Assembly: GCA_027621505.1 (NCBI GenBank)
Contig: JAQCBK010000002.1
Coordinates: forward strand, 25,632 to 89,631
Source: Bacteroidota bacterium
GTDB lineage: Bacteria > Bacteroidota > Bacteroidia > Flavobacteriales > Flavobacteriaceae
Direction of reading: 5' to 3'
DNA length: 64,000 bases
Each line of letters opens with the position of its first letter. Within the stretch, counting starts at the first letter, position 1. A program made the translations under genes and the position numbers. Below, in pieces: positions 10,462-20,884 of the stretch. A model generated the notes under the pieces. It did no database searches and was not told the DNA's origin. It saw only the letters and a list, made by a program, of their open reading frames with translations.

Positions 10462-11778
10462 ATGGAGTTTAAGGAAAAATTATTGGCCTCCCATTTGGCT
10501 TTTGAAGAACAGATCGATTTCTCAGATCCCGTCCATCAAACCCGATTGGAATCCCTCAAAACCTTTGAAAAAAAAGGTTTTCCTTCTCGCAAGGATGAGG
10601 CTTGGAAATACACTTCCCTCAATGCCTTGACCCGACAGGACTATGCCCTTTTTCCCAAAACCGAAACCACCATTGAACTGAAGAAAGTAAAGAAGTATTT
10701 TCTTTATGAAATCGATACTTACAAAGTGGTTTTTATCGATGGGGTGTACAGTCCATTCCTTTCCGATACCACCCACGACGGCCTAGACGTATGTTTGATG
10801 TCTGCTGCCTTGTCCAAGGCAAAATACAGGAAACTCATTGACACCTATTTTAATAAGACTACTGACAAAGAAGACAGCCTCACTGCCCTCAATACCTCCT
10901 ATTCCCAAGAAGGAGCTTATGTTTACATCCCCAAAAGCGTAGTCGCCGAAAAACCCATTGAGGTCATTCACTTCTCCACAGGAAAAGAAAAAGCCCTCTG
11001 GCTCCAGCCCCGAAACCTGATCGTGGTGGATCAAAATGCTCAAGTTCAAATCATCGAACGTCACCAGAGCCTTAAGTCTCATGATGTGGTCACCAATGCG
11101 GTAACAGAAATTTATGCCCATCAAGATGCTTTTGTCGATTACTACAAAATTCAAAACGACCTCCCCACCGCATCACTCATCGACAACACCTACATTGCCC
11201 AGGAAAAAAACAGCAGTGTAAGTGTCCATACTTTTTCTTTAGGGGGAAAACTCATCCGAAATAATTTGAATTTCTACCTCAACGGACAACACTGTCATTC
11301 CACCCTTAAGGGAGTGACCCTATTGCAAGATCAACAACACGTTGATCACTACACCTTGGTTGATCATGCTTCACCCAATTGCGAGAGCCATCAAGACTAT
11401 AAAGGAATATTTTCTCAAGGTTCTAGAGGCGTATTCAATGGGAAAATCTACGTGGATCAATTGGCCCAAAAAACCAATGCCTTCCAACAGAATAACAACC
11501 TGCTGTTGGACGACCAAGCCACCGTTAACACCAAACCTCAATTGGAAATTTTTGCCGATGATGTAAAATGCTCCCATGGTTGCACAGTGGGACAATTGGA
11601 TGAAGACGCACTCTTCTATCTTCAATCCAGAGGAATTCCCAAAAAAGAAGCCAAAGCATTGATGACCTACGCCTTTGCCAATAATGTATTGGAAAGCGTG
11701 GAATTACCCATTTTGAAAAAGAGAATCAATAAATTGATTGCTGAAAAACTTGGGGTCAACCTTGGATTTGATTTATAG
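10462..11778 (+). CDS. sufD: Fe-S cluster assembly protein SufD
   Basis: GVFNGKIYVDQLAQKTNAFQQNNNLLLDDQATVNTKPQLEIFADDVKCSHGCTVGQLDEDALFYLQSRGI. ATG at 10462. Confidence 0.96.
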   Translation: MEFKEKLLASHLAFEEQIDFSDPVHQTRLESLKTFEKKGFPSRKDEAWKYTSLNALTRQDYALFPKTETTIELKKVKKYFLYEIDTYKVVFIDGVYSPFLSDTTHDGLDVCLMSAALSKAKYRKLIDTYFNKTTDKEDSLTALNTSYSQEGAYVYIPKSVVAEKPIEVIHFSTGKEKALWLQPRNLIVVDQNAQVQIIERHQSLKSHDVVTNAVTEIYAHQDAFVDYYKIQNDLPTASLIDNTYIAQEKNSSVSVHTFSLGGKLIRNNLNFYLNGQHCHSTLKGVTLLQDQQHVDHYTLVDHASPNCESHQDYKGIFSQGSRGVFNGKIYVDQLAQKTNAFQQNNNLLLDDQATVNTKPQLEIFADDVKCSHGCTVGQLDEDALFYLQSRGIPKKEAKALMTYAFANNVLESVELPILKKRINKLIAEKLGVNLGFDL

Positions 11779-11782
11779 CCCT

Positions 11783-12994
11783 ATGGACGTTCAAAAAATA
11801 CGCAAAGATTTCCCCATCCTCAGTCGGGAAGTAAATGGCCGACCCCTCGTCTATTTTGACAATGCTGCTACCTCTCAAACCCCTTTACAGGTCATTGATG
11901 TAATCACCGATTATTATAAAAACTATAATGCCAACATCCACCGCGGGGTGCATGCACTAAGTCAAGAGGCCACCGACGCCTATGAAGCGGCTCGTCAAAA
12001 AATCCAGAAGCACTTCAATGCTGCACACCCCTTCGAGATTATATTTACTTCGGGTACTACACACTCTATAAATATAGTTAGTAATGGGTATGCCCAGTCT
12101 CTGCAAAAAGGAGACGAGCTCATTGTATCAGCCTTGGAGCACCATTCCAATATCGTCCCTTGGCAAATGCTGTGTGAAAAAACAGGAGCAATCCTCAAAG
12201 TCATTCCGATGAACCAGCAGGGAGTATTGCTCATGGAGGAATACGAAAAACTACTGTCCGACAAAACAAAATTGGTATTTGTCAACCATGTTTCCAACGC
12301 CCTTGGAACGGTCAATCCCATTAAGGCAATCATTGAGAAAGCCCATGCCGTTGGTGCCCAGGTTTTGATTGATGGGGCGCAGGCCTCCCCTCATATTCGA
12401 GCCGATGTCCAAGCATTGGATGTGGACTATTATGTAACCTCTGCACACAAATTGTGTGGCCCTACCGGTATCGGGATGCTCTATGGAAAAGAATCCGCCC
12501 TCAAGCGCTTGCCCCCCTACCAAGGGGGAGGGGAGATGATCGCCGAAGTGACTTTTGAAAAAACTACCTATGCCGACCTGCCCCATAAGTTCGAAGCTGG
12601 GACCCCCAATATTGCCGGGGGGATTGCTTTTGGCGCCGCCCTTGATTATATCAATAATATCGGGATGGATCAAATCGCTGCCTATGAAGAGGAGCTCTTG
12701 CAGTATGGCACCGCTGCTTTAGAAAAAATACCGGGCCTCAAAATCTATGGTACGGCACCCCAAAAAACAGCGGTCATTTCCTTCAATGTAGAAGGCATTC
12801 ACCCCTACGACATTGGGAGCATACTGGATAAATTGGGGATTGCTGTCAGAACAGGACACCACTGCGCCCAACCCATTATGGACTACTATCAAATTCCAGG
12901 AACGGTCAGGGCTTCTTTCTCCTTTTACAATACCTTTGAAGAGATCGACAGCATGATAGTAGCCCTTAAAAAGGCGCTGGAGATGTTACAATAA
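11783..12994 (+). CDS. sufS: Cysteine desulfurase SufS
   Basis: YVTSAHKLCGPTGIGMLYG (PLP-lysine region) and RTGHHCAQPIMDYY. ATG at 11783. Confidence 0.96.
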   Translation: MDVQKIRKDFPILSREVNGRPLVYFDNAATSQTPLQVIDVITDYYKNYNANIHRGVHALSQEATDAYEAARQKIQKHFNAAHPFEIIFTSGTTHSINIVSNGYAQSLQKGDELIVSALEHHSNIVPWQMLCEKTGAILKVIPMNQQGVLLMEEYEKLLSDKTKLVFVNHVSNALGTVNPIKAIIEKAHAVGAQVLIDGAQASPHIRADVQALDVDYYVTSAHKLCGPTGIGMLYGKESALKRLPPYQGGGEMIAEVTFEKTTYADLPHKFEAGTPNIAGGIAFGAALDYINNIGMDQIAAYEEELLQYGTAALEKIPGLKIYGTAPQKTAVISFNVEGIHPYDIGSILDKLGIAVRTGHHCAQPIMDYYQIPGTVRASFSFYNTFEEIDSMIVALKKALEMLQ

Positions 12995-13010
12995 ATCATT
13001 AATTTTGAAT

Positions 13011-13436
13011 ATGGAATCCATCAGTGCAGCCCAAGAAGAAATTGTAGACGAATTTGCCATGTTCGATGATTGGATGCAACGCTACGAATACATGATTGAG
13101 CTGGGGAAATCCCTACCCTTGATTGACCCCCAATACAAAACTGACGACTACATCATCAAGGGTTGTCAGAGTAAAGTTTGGGTACATGCCGACCTGGAAA
13201 AGGACAAACTGGTATTTACTGCCGATAGTGATGCCATCATCACCAAAGGCATTATCGCCATTTTGATTCGGGTGTTTTCCCATCAACACCCCGATGCCAT
13301 TCTGGAAGCAGATACCTCTTTTATCGATCAAATTGGATTAAAAGAACATTTGTCTCCCACACGTGCCAACGGCTTGGTTTCTATGATCAAACAACTGAAA
13401 ATGTACGCCATAGCCTTTAAAACCCAACTCAATTAA
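13011..13436 (+). CDS. sufE: SufE family sulfur acceptor
   Basis: RYEYMIELGKSLP...DDYIIKGCQSKVWV; in the suf operon. Confidence 0.93.
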   Translation: MESISAAQEEIVDEFAMFDDWMQRYEYMIELGKSLPLIDPQYKTDDYIIKGCQSKVWVHADLEKDKLVFTADSDAIITKGIIAILIRVFSHQHPDAILEADTSFIDQIGLKEHLSPTRANGLVSMIKQLKMYAIAFKTQLN

Positions 13437-13438
13437 TC

Positions 13439-13765
13439 ATGTCAGAAGAAATCAACAAAACCACTGAACTGGGAGATAAAATTGTCGGGGTACTCAAAAC
13501 CATTTTTGACCCGGAGATTCCCGTGGACATTTACGAACTGGGATTGATCTACGACGTTTTTGTCAACGAAGATGCCGATGTCAAAATACTCATGACCCTC
13601 ACTACCCCCAACTGTCCTGTGGCGGAAACACTCCCGCGTGAGGTCGAAGAAAAAGTCAAGTCCCTCGATGAGGTCAAAGACGCCGAGGTAGAGATTACTT
13701 TTGATCCTCCCTGGTCTCAAGACCTGATGAGTGAAGAGGCCAAACTGGAATTAGGAATGCTTTAA
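13439..13765 (+). CDS. DUF59 / MIP18 (SufT-like) family protein
   Basis: DPEIPVDIYELGLIYDV, TTPNCPVAETLPREVE, TFDPPWSQDLMSEEAKLELG. Confidence 0.9.
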   Translation: MSEEINKTTELGDKIVGVLKTIFDPEIPVDIYELGLIYDVFVNEDADVKILMTLTTPNCPVAETLPREVEEKVKSLDEVKDAEVEITFDPPWSQDLMSEEAKLELGML

Positions 13766-13766
13766 G

Positions 13767-14276
13767 ATGACTGATCCCATTGTCAATCGAGTGGCCGAAA
13801 GTGCCTTAATTACCTTTGATCTCGAAAAACTTTACCAAATCGGAAACCGTCAAACCATTGACTTATCCCAGTGGTTGGAGCAGGGGCTCCTCCTGAAAGA
13901 AAAAGAATTCAGGGCCCAGCTAAAGGCCCACGATTGGAGTGCCTACCAAGATCAATTCATTGCCCTGCATTGCTCTACTGAGGCCATTTTACCCGCCTGG
14001 GCTCCCCTTTTGGCGATGACCCATCTGCAGCCCTATGCACGAAAAGTAGTTTTGGGGTCTTTAAATGACCTGGAAGTTCAACTCTTTGCAGAGGAAATCC
14101 AACTTCTGGATGTTACCCCCTACAAAGACCAACCGCTGATCATCAAAGGCTGCAGTGACAAAACCGTCCCTCAAGATGCCTATGTGCAATTGATCGCCAA
14201 ATTACAACCGGTGGTCAAAAGTCTTTTTTACGGAGAAGCCTGCTCTTCCGTTCCCCTTTTCAAAAAAAAGAAATAG
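13767..14276 (+). CDS. DUF2480 family protein
   Basis: Conserved Bacteroidetes SUF-operon neighbour; VAESALITFDLEKLY, QPLIIKGCSDKTVPQDAYVQL. Confidence 0.75.
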   Translation: MTDPIVNRVAESALITFDLEKLYQIGNRQTIDLSQWLEQGLLLKEKEFRAQLKAHDWSAYQDQFIALHCSTEAILPAWAPLLAMTHLQPYARKVVLGSLNDLEVQLFAEEIQLLDVTPYKDQPLIIKGCSDKTVPQDAYVQLIAKLQPVVKSLFYGEACSSVPLFKKKK

Positions 14277-14300
14277 TTACTTTTGGGTAAGCCGTAACTT

Positions 14301-15578
14301 TTGAAAGACAACAAAAAAGTATTGATCTTTACCTATTACTGGCCCCCTTCTGGAGGCTCAGGGGTTCAGCGGTGGACCTTTTTTGCCAAATACCTCAAGG
14401 CCTTGGGTTGGGAACCCATAGTGATCACTGTCGATGAAAAACAAGCGGCCTATCCTGTATTGGACTCCGGTCTTTTGAAAGAAATTCGGAACATTGAGGT
14501 GGTAAGAACCGACACCAAAGAACCTTTAAGAATCTATTCCCGAATCCTTACCGGATCCTCAAAAAAAGGCATCCCCCAGGGATCGGTCCCCAAAAGAGGA
14601 TGGTTCTCCAAAACTGCGGCTTTTATTAGGGGGAACTTTTTTATCCCCGATGCACGGAAAGGGTGGAACCCTTATGCCTTAGCTGTAGCAAAAAAATACA
14701 TTCAACAAGAAGGCATCCAAAAAATAATCACCACAGGCCCGCCCCATTCCACCCATTTGTTGGGGCTTCAACTCAAAACCCAATTTGGCATCCAATGGTG
14801 GGCTGATTTTCGGGATCCCTGGACCGATATTTTTTACAACAAAGACCTTTATCGCTCATCTTGGGCTCAAAAAAAAGATGCCCGTATGGAATGGAAAGTT
14901 CTTCACAACGCCAATGGCATTTTTACTACGGTTGGGGGAAGTTTGGTTCGAAAACTCCAGGCCAAAGCCTCCGATCAAAAATTCCATGTGCTGCCCAATG
15001 GCTTTGATGAGGCGCTCCTGTCTTCCGTTCCCAAAACCAAAAACGACATTTTTCATGTGGTCTATACCGGATTGTTGACCGACAACCAAGATTATCTCTC
15101 CCCAATGGAGTTGCTCAATGGTTTGGCCGATCAACACCCCATTGTACTTTCTTTGGCGGGCAATATCTCCGCTGAAATCATTGATAAAATCAAAAAAGCA
15201 GCCCCCAAAATCCAAATTGACTATAAAGGATACCTCAGTCATGTCGAGGCCATTGCACTGATAAAAAGTGGAGATTTATTACTTAATTTTATCTTCAGGG
15301 GAGCCGACCAAGACATGATTTCTGGTAAACTTTTGGAATACCTTGCTTCAGAGGTGCCGGTACTCTCAGTGGGAGATCCTAATTCGGAAGCTGGAAGATT
15401 GTTGGATCAAGCCTCTTTTGCTCAGATGATCGATGCCCAAAACACCACCGCCCAAAAAAGCTTTATCAAAAAGGCCATTCAACAAAAAGGAAAAGCCATC
15501 AATATACTACCAGACATCCAAAAATGGACTCGGGAAAACATTACTGTATTGCTGAACGATGTTTTGGGGGGCAAATAG
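14301..15578 (+). CDS. Glycosyltransferase (GT4-like)
   Basis: YYWPPSGGSGVQRWTFFAKYLKALGWEPIVIT and C-terminal GT-B features (GKLLEYLASEVPVLSVGDPNSEAGRLL). TTG start. Confidence 0.8.
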   Translation: MKDNKKVLIFTYYWPPSGGSGVQRWTFFAKYLKALGWEPIVITVDEKQAAYPVLDSGLLKEIRNIEVVRTDTKEPLRIYSRILTGSSKKGIPQGSVPKRGWFSKTAAFIRGNFFIPDARKGWNPYALAVAKKYIQQEGIQKIITTGPPHSTHLLGLQLKTQFGIQWWADFRDPWTDIFYNKDLYRSSWAQKKDARMEWKVLHNANGIFTTVGGSLVRKLQAKASDQKFHVLPNGFDEALLSSVPKTKNDIFHVVYTGLLTDNQDYLSPMELLNGLADQHPIVLSLAGNISAEIIDKIKKAAPKIQIDYKGYLSHVEAIALIKSGDLLLNFIFRGADQDMISGKLLEYLASEVPVLSVGDPNSEAGRLLDQASFAQMIDAQNTTAQKSFIKKAIQQKGKAINILPDIQKWTRENITVLLNDVLGGK

Positions 15579-15587
15579 CATCAGTTT

Positions 15588-15926
15588 TTAATCGATAAAA
15601 TCTTCCCTCACGGGACTAAAGGCATCGATGAGTTCCCCTTCTTCCAAACATACCGCACCGTGAAGGGTATTGGGTGGAACGTAAAACGCATCCCCTTTTT
15701 CCAATTTTTGGGTCAGGCCGCGAATGGTAATTTCAAACACACCCGATGCAACCAGGGTCGATTGGGAATGCGGATGCTCGTGTTCGGCTCCTATTCCTCC
15801 TTTTTCAAAATGGACTTGAACCAACATCAATTGGCCGTCATAGCCCAAAATTTTTCTTTTGATACCGGGTTCTACTTCTTCCCAATCCGATCGGGAAGTT
15901 TTTAAAAATATTTCGCTTGATTTCAT
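15588..15926 (-). CDS. Cupin domain-containing protein
   Basis: VHFEKGGIGAEHEHPHSQSTLVASGVFEITIRG...GDAFYVPPNTLHGAVCLEEGELIDAFSPVREDF. Start placed at 15926 to avoid overlap with nadD. Confidence 0.88.
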   Translation of the reverse strand: MKSSEIFLKTSRSDWEEVEPGIKRKILGYDGQLMLVQVHFEKGGIGAEHEHPHSQSTLVASGVFEITIRGLTQKLEKGDAFYVPPNTLHGAVCLEEGELIDAFSPVREDFID

Positions 15927-15936
15927 TTTTATGGAA

Positions 15937-16515
15937 TTAAAGGTTGAGATTGAATTTTTGAATATAATCTTGAATGGGTGCACTAAGCCAACCGTCTATA
16001 GCTTCATTTTTTTTCATCGCGTCTCGAATTGCAGTTGCTGAAATTTCGATCAGAGGCGCATCAAAAAAATGAATCTTGGGATGATCCAATAGCTTGGAGC
16101 GCTCAGTGGTTTGCGAACGGGGGTAAACAAAAATTTCAAAACCCTCCAAAATTTGTTGGTAAGACCGCCAACGCTCTAAACCTGAAAGATTATCCGCTCC
16201 CAAAAGTAGGGTAAATTGATGGTCGGCGTATTTTTTTTTCAGATAAACAAGGGTATCTATGGTATAATTGGGCTGGGGTAAATTGAACTCATCATCGCAG
16301 GCTTTGAGTTTTGGCTTCCCCTCAATGGCCAGTTGAACCATGGCCAAACGGTGGTGATTGTCCATCAAATCTGTTTGCTGTTTGAATGGACTTTGAGGGC
16401 TGACCACCAGCCAAACTTCTTCCAAGGGAGTGGATTCAGCAAAAAATTCGGCCACCGCCAGATGTCCCCCATGAATGGGGTTAAAAGAACCAAAAAACAG
16501 ACCGATTTTTTTCAT
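15937..16515 (-). CDS. nadD: Nicotinate-nucleotide adenylyltransferase
   Basis: IGLFFGSFNPIHGGHLAVAEFF, LLLGADNLSGLERWRSYQQIL, IEISATAIRDAM. Confidence 0.95.
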   Translation of the reverse strand: MKKIGLFFGSFNPIHGGHLAVAEFFAESTPLEEVWLVVSPQSPFKQQTDLMDNHHRLAMVQLAIEGKPKLKACDDEFNLPQPNYTIDTLVYLKKKYADHQFTLLLGADNLSGLERWRSYQQILEGFEIFVYPRSQTTERSKLLDHPKIHFFDAPLIEISATAIRDAMKKNEAIDGWLSAPIQDYIQKFNLNL

Positions 16516-16518
16516 TTC

Positions 16519-17091
16519 CTATGCTGAGTCCACAAATGCTTTGACCCGCTCAAAGAGTTCTTTCTTGGCATTTTCCAAATCATCGTTGACCACAATTACA
16601 TCAAACTTGGAAGCGGATTCCATCTCCATTTGGGCTTTGGCAATTCGCTCCTGAATTAGGGCCTCACTTTCGGTTCCTCGAGCACCGAGTCGTTCCTCCA
16701 AGACCTTCAAACTCGGCACTTGAATAAAAATAGATAAGGTTTGTTCGGGGTATTGGGATTTGATATTCAGACCTCCCACCACATCGATATCAAAAACAAT
16801 ATGTTGTCCGGCAGCCCATTTGTTTTGAAGTTCAGAACGCAGGGTACCATAAAATTTATCGGGATATACCTCTTCATATTCGACAAAGGCTTTTTCCTCA
16901 ATTTTTTTTTTAAAGGCTTCAGGGCTAAGGAAATGATAGTCAATACCCTCCTGTTCCACACCCCTTGGTTGGCGAGAGGTCGCCGATACAGAAAAAGCAA
17001 GGGGAAGATCATTTTCCAGCAATGCTTTGACCAGGGTGGACTTTCCACTTCCCGATGGCGCTGAAATGACAATGAGTTTCCCTTCTTTCAA
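16519..17091 (-). CDS. gmk: Guanylate kinase
   Basis: LIVISAPSGSGKSTLVKALLE and SVSATSRQPRGVEQEGIDYHFLS. Confidence 0.97.
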   Translation of the reverse strand: MKEGKLIVISAPSGSGKSTLVKALLENDLPLAFSVSATSRQPRGVEQEGIDYHFLSPEAFKKKIEEKAFVEYEEVYPDKFYGTLRSELQNKWAAGQHIVFDIDVVGGLNIKSQYPEQTLSIFIQVPSLKVLEERLGARGTESEALIQERIAKAQMEMESASKFDVIVVNDDLENAKKELFERVKAFVDSA

Positions 17092-17949
17092 TTATAGTAC
17101 GTTGAGTAATTGCTCCTTTATTTTTTCCAGTTCATCTTTCATTTGGATGACCAGTTTTTGAAGCCCAGCATGATTGGCTTTGGACCCGATGGTATTGATC
17201 TCTCTCCCCATTTCTTGTGCGATAAAACCCAGTTTTTTTCCATTGGAAACTGGGTTCTCCACTGTTTTTCTAAAGTAGTCGATGTGATTTTTCAGTCGAA
17301 CTTTTTCCTCTGTGATATCGTATTTTTCTATATAATAAATCAACTCTTGCTCAAATCTATTTTGGTCAATTTCAACTTGGAGGGTTTCCAAAGCCGTTTT
17401 AAGTTTCTCTTTGATTTTGGTATTCCTTTCTGGATCAATTGTTTCTATGGCTGAAGAAAGCTCCTCCAGATTATTTAACCTTTTTTTGAATTCTTTTTCC
17501 AGTATTTTTCCCTCATCGGAACGGAAAACACTAAGGGCGGTGATGGCCGTTTTCAGCAGTGACTCAATCATCTTGATTTCCGCTTCCTTAAAATCTTCCA
17601 CCTCTGCCTTGAGGGTGTCCGGAAGTTTTAGGGCCAATTTGAGCAACTCCAATCGATCTGCATCCACGATGCCTCTCAGTTGCTCTATATATGCGTTAAC
17701 CGTGGGTGCATGGATGGTTTTGGCTTGGGAGTCCCCCAGTTGCTCTACATTGAGATGAAGATCTACCTTTCCCCTTTTGAGTGCCTCTCCAAGAATTTTT
17801 TTCAATTGAATTTCAATTTCCCTCACCTGGGCAGGCAATCGGGCATTAAGTTCCAATCCCTTGCTGTTGAGTGAACGCAATTCCAGTATGTAGTTTTTAT
17901 TTTCGAATTGTATTTCGGCCTTACCATAGCCGGTCATCGATTGAATCAT
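17092..17949 (-). CDS. YicC/YloC family endoribonuclease
   Basis: MIQSMTGYGKAEIQ N-terminus; C-terminal KLGFIAQEMGREINTIGSKANHAGLQKLVIQMKDELEKIKEQLLNVL. Confidence 0.95.
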   Translation of the reverse strand: MIQSMTGYGKAEIQFENKNYILELRSLNSKGLELNARLPAQVREIEIQLKKILGEALKRGKVDLHLNVEQLGDSQAKTIHAPTVNAYIEQLRGIVDADRLELLKLALKLPDTLKAEVEDFKEAEIKMIESLLKTAITALSVFRSDEGKILEKEFKKRLNNLEELSSAIETIDPERNTKIKEKLKTALETLQVEIDQNRFEQELIYYIEKYDITEEKVRLKNHIDYFRKTVENPVSNGKKLGFIAQEMGREINTIGSKANHAGLQKLVIQMKDELEKIKEQLLNVL

Positions 17950-17955
17950 AGGGTG

Positions 17956-18681
17956 CTACAGTTCCCGGATTTTGATGTTGCGATAGCTGACACCATCACC
18001 GTGATCTTGCAATCCTATTTTTCCTGTTTTGAACTTGGCAAAATCCTTCCAATCCTTAAATTTAGAATCTGCCACCAGCGCATCCCATTCTGGGCCAGTC
18101 AGCGGAAAAGTTACGATTTCTACATCGTTGAGTTTCACACTGCCCTTGTTGGTTTTGTAATTGATAGAAACAAAAAAATGATTCCATTCTCCCGCGGGCT
18201 TACACACCTCCTCTGAGGGCTGTACCATATCGTAAAGAGCTCCCGCTTGGTGGAAATTGGGTTTTTTAAAGGAGTCTGGGTGGCGTTCATTGTCCAATAC
18301 CTGGATTTCAGGGCCTGTTTGATAAGGGGTTTTGTAATCCTCTCCTTCTCTCACCCCCCAAAAAATTCCACTGTTTCCTCCTTCGACTATTTTCCATTCC
18401 ATGGAAAGTTCAAAGTTGGTAAACTCCTTGTCAGTTACAATGTTGTTGCCTTTTCCGCTTCCGGTTCCATCGGGCAATACCATTGCACCGTCTTCAATGA
18501 TCCATGCAGCACTCATCTCGGAGCTGTTGAATTGATGCCAGCCTTTGAATGAGACTCCATCGAATAAGTCCACCCACTCTTTTTGTGCAACAGGAGCTTC
18601 GGTGGTGGTTGTTTTCTTTTTAGGGGTTTCTTTGCAGGCCACACTTAAAGAGACCAGCCCGATAAATAATATTTTTTTCAT
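17956..18681 (-). CDS. DUF1080 / 3-keto-disaccharide hydrolase-like lipoprotein
   Basis: Lipobox SVAC; WVDLFDGVSFKGWHQF, GGNSGIFWGVREGEDYKTPYQTGPEIQVLDNERHPDS, KTGKIGLQDHGDGVSYRNIKIREL. Confidence 0.88.
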   Translation of the reverse strand: MKKILFIGLVSLSVACKETPKKKTTTTEAPVAQKEWVDLFDGVSFKGWHQFNSSEMSAAWIIEDGAMVLPDGTGSGKGNNIVTDKEFTNFELSMEWKIVEGGNSGIFWGVREGEDYKTPYQTGPEIQVLDNERHPDSFKKPNFHQAGALYDMVQPSEEVCKPAGEWNHFFVSINYKTNKGSVKLNDVEIVTFPLTGPEWDALVADSKFKDWKDFAKFKTGKIGLQDHGDGVSYRNIKIREL

Positions 18682-18692
18682 TTACCGTGTTT

Positions 18693-19745
18693 TTAAAGAT
18701 TAAGAATTTTTTTAAGATGATTTTCGTCGATTTCGGAACCAGCAAAGTCATCGAAGGTTTTTTGAGTTGCTTCAATGATGTGGGACTGAATAAAAGGCGC
18801 TCCCTCTCGTGCCCCTTGCTCCGGGCTTTTGATGCAGCATTCCCATTCCATAACAGCCCAAACGTCACAGCCGTATTCGGTCAACTTGGTAAAAATAGTT
18901 TTAAAGTCGATCTGTCCATCACCAGGAGAACGATAACGCCCTGCCCGGTCAATCCAATCACCATAGCCTCCAAAGGCTCCTTTTTTTCCAGTGGGCTTAA
19001 ACTCCGAATCTTTGACGTGGAAAGATTTAATGAATTCGTGATAGTGATCGATGTATTCGATGTAATCTAATTGTTGCAGAACAAAGTGACTCGGATCATA
19101 AAGAATATTGGCTCTTTTGTGATTTCCAGTGGCTTCCAAAAAGCGTTCAAAAGTAACCCCGTCGTGGAGGTCTTCCCCGGGATGAATTTCGTAGCAAACG
19201 TCAACGCCGTTCTCATCAAAGGTGTTGAGAATGGGCAGCCATCTGTCCGCCAATTCTTTAAATCCCATTTCTACTAATCCCTCGGGGCGTTGTGGCCAAG
19301 GATGCCAAGTGTGCCACAACAAAGCACCAGAGAAGGTCGCGTGAGCATTGAGCCCCAATCGGTTACTTGCTTTGGCCGCTTTTTTAAGGGTTTCGATGGC
19401 CCATTGTGTTCTCGCCTTGGGATTGTTTTTATAGGCATCAGGAGCAAAGTTGTCAAACATCAAGTCATAAGCTGGATGAACGGCCACCAATTGTCCCTGA
19501 AGGTGAGTGGAGAGCTCTGTGATTTCCAGGCCATAGGAATTGATTTTCCCTTTGAGTTCATCGCAATAGGTCTGACTTTCGGCCGCTTTGTCCAAATCGA
19601 TCAGAAAACTTTCCCAAGTAGGAATTTGAATCCCTTTGTAACCCAAATCGGCAGCCCACTGGCACATGCCTTCAAGGGAATTAAAGGGTGCTTGTTTATC
19701 GACAAACTGCGCCAAAAAAACCGCAGGCCCTTTTATGGTTTTCAT
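18693..19745 (-). CDS. Sugar phosphate isomerase/epimerase family (xylose isomerase-like TIM barrel)
   Basis: MCQWAADLGYKGIQIPTW, ENGVDVCYEIHPGEDLHDG, GDGQIDFKTIFTKL. ATG at 19745 (MKTIKGPAVFLAQFV). Confidence 0.88.
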   Translation of the reverse strand: MKTIKGPAVFLAQFVDKQAPFNSLEGMCQWAADLGYKGIQIPTWESFLIDLDKAAESQTYCDELKGKINSYGLEITELSTHLQGQLVAVHPAYDLMFDNFAPDAYKNNPKARTQWAIETLKKAAKASNRLGLNAHATFSGALLWHTWHPWPQRPEGLVEMGFKELADRWLPILNTFDENGVDVCYEIHPGEDLHDGVTFERFLEATGNHKRANILYDPSHFVLQQLDYIEYIDHYHEFIKSFHVKDSEFKPTGKKGAFGGYGDWIDRAGRYRSPGDGQIDFKTIFTKLTEYGCDVWAVMEWECCIKSPEQGAREGAPFIQSHIIEATQKTFDDFAGSEIDENHLKKILNL

Positions 19746-20884
19746 TGATTTTCCATGCTTACCCATACGTTTCCTTTTTTATTGGATTCAACTGTTTTTT
19801 CTATAAATAACATACCCCTAACGCCTTCATAGAGGGTTGGAAATTCTCCATTGTAAGACTTTTCCTCCCTCAGGGCCTTGGCTACGCCTTTATAGATGTT
19901 CCCCATGGCATCAAAAATTCCTTCGGGGTGTCCCGCAGGCAATTTGGTACCGTCCAGAGAAACATCCGTATTGTAAGCGGCGTTTCCGGGTTTGATCAGT
20001 CTTCTCGGTTCGTCGTCCTTGAGGTGGTACAAGTAATTGGGATTTTCTTGTTCCCATTTCAGGGCTCCCTTTCGACCAAAAATGGCTACACTGATATTGT
20101 TTTCATCCCCTGTAGCAATCTGACTGGCGCGTAACAATCCTTTAACCTTGTTTTCCATACGGATCAAAATCGAACCATCGATATCAAGGGGGTTGTCATC
20201 ATAAAGCGTGTTGAGGTCGGATAACAATTCTTTGACCTCCATACCAGTAACATACTCTACCATATTGAAAATGTGTGTGCCGATGTCCCCAATACAGGAA
20301 CTGATTCCCGCTTTTGTGGGATCCAATCGCCAAACTTTACTTCTCTTTTCTTTATCGTGGATTACGGGGTTGATCCATCCTTGATAATATTGCAAATCCA
20401 CTTTGTGAATATCACCAATCACCCCTTTGGCGATCATATCTTTCATTTCTCGTACCATGGGGTAACCCGTATAGGTATAGGTCACTGCAAAAATGGCGTT
20501 GTGCTTTTTTTGGAGGGCTTGCAAATCCAGAGCCTCTTCCAGCGAGGTGGTCAAAGGCTTTTCACATATAACATGAAACCCATTTTCCAAAAGTTTTTTG
20601 GCCATAGGATAGTGTAGGAAATTGGGGGTCAAAACAGAGACCACTTCAATCCTTTCACTTTCGGGTTTGGCAGACTCTTCCGCAACAAAAGCATCAAAAT
20701 CCTTGTAAACCCTATCTGTATTTACACCGATTTGTTTCGCAAATTTTGTGTTTTGTTCGTAATCGGGATTGAAAACCCCCCCCACGATCTCATAGCGGTC
20801 GTACATGTGGGAAGCCACGCGATGCAAAACACCGATCAGTGAATCTCCTCCGCCTCCCAATACGCCCAGTCGAATTTTACTCAT
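19742..20884 (-). CDS. Gfo/Idh/MocA family oxidoreductase
   Basis: RLGVLGGGGDSLIGVLHRVASHM, VVSVLTPNFLHYPMAKKLLENGFHVICEKPLTTSLEEAL. Confidence 0.92.
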   Translation of the reverse strand: MSKIRLGVLGGGGDSLIGVLHRVASHMYDRYEIVGGVFNPDYEQNTKFAKQIGVNTDRVYKDFDAFVAEESAKPESERIEVVSVLTPNFLHYPMAKKLLENGFHVICEKPLTTSLEEALDLQALQKKHNAIFAVTYTYTGYPMVREMKDMIAKGVIGDIHKVDLQYYQGWINPVIHDKEKRSKVWRLDPTKAGISSCIGDIGTHIFNMVEYVTGMEVKELLSDLNTLYDDNPLDIDGSILIRMENKVKGLLRASQIATGDENNISVAIFGRKGALKWEQENPNYLYHLKDDEPRRLIKPGNAAYNTDVSLDGTKLPAGHPEGIFDAMGNIYKGVAKALREEKSYNGEFPTLYEGVRGMLFIEKTVESNKKGNVWVSMENQ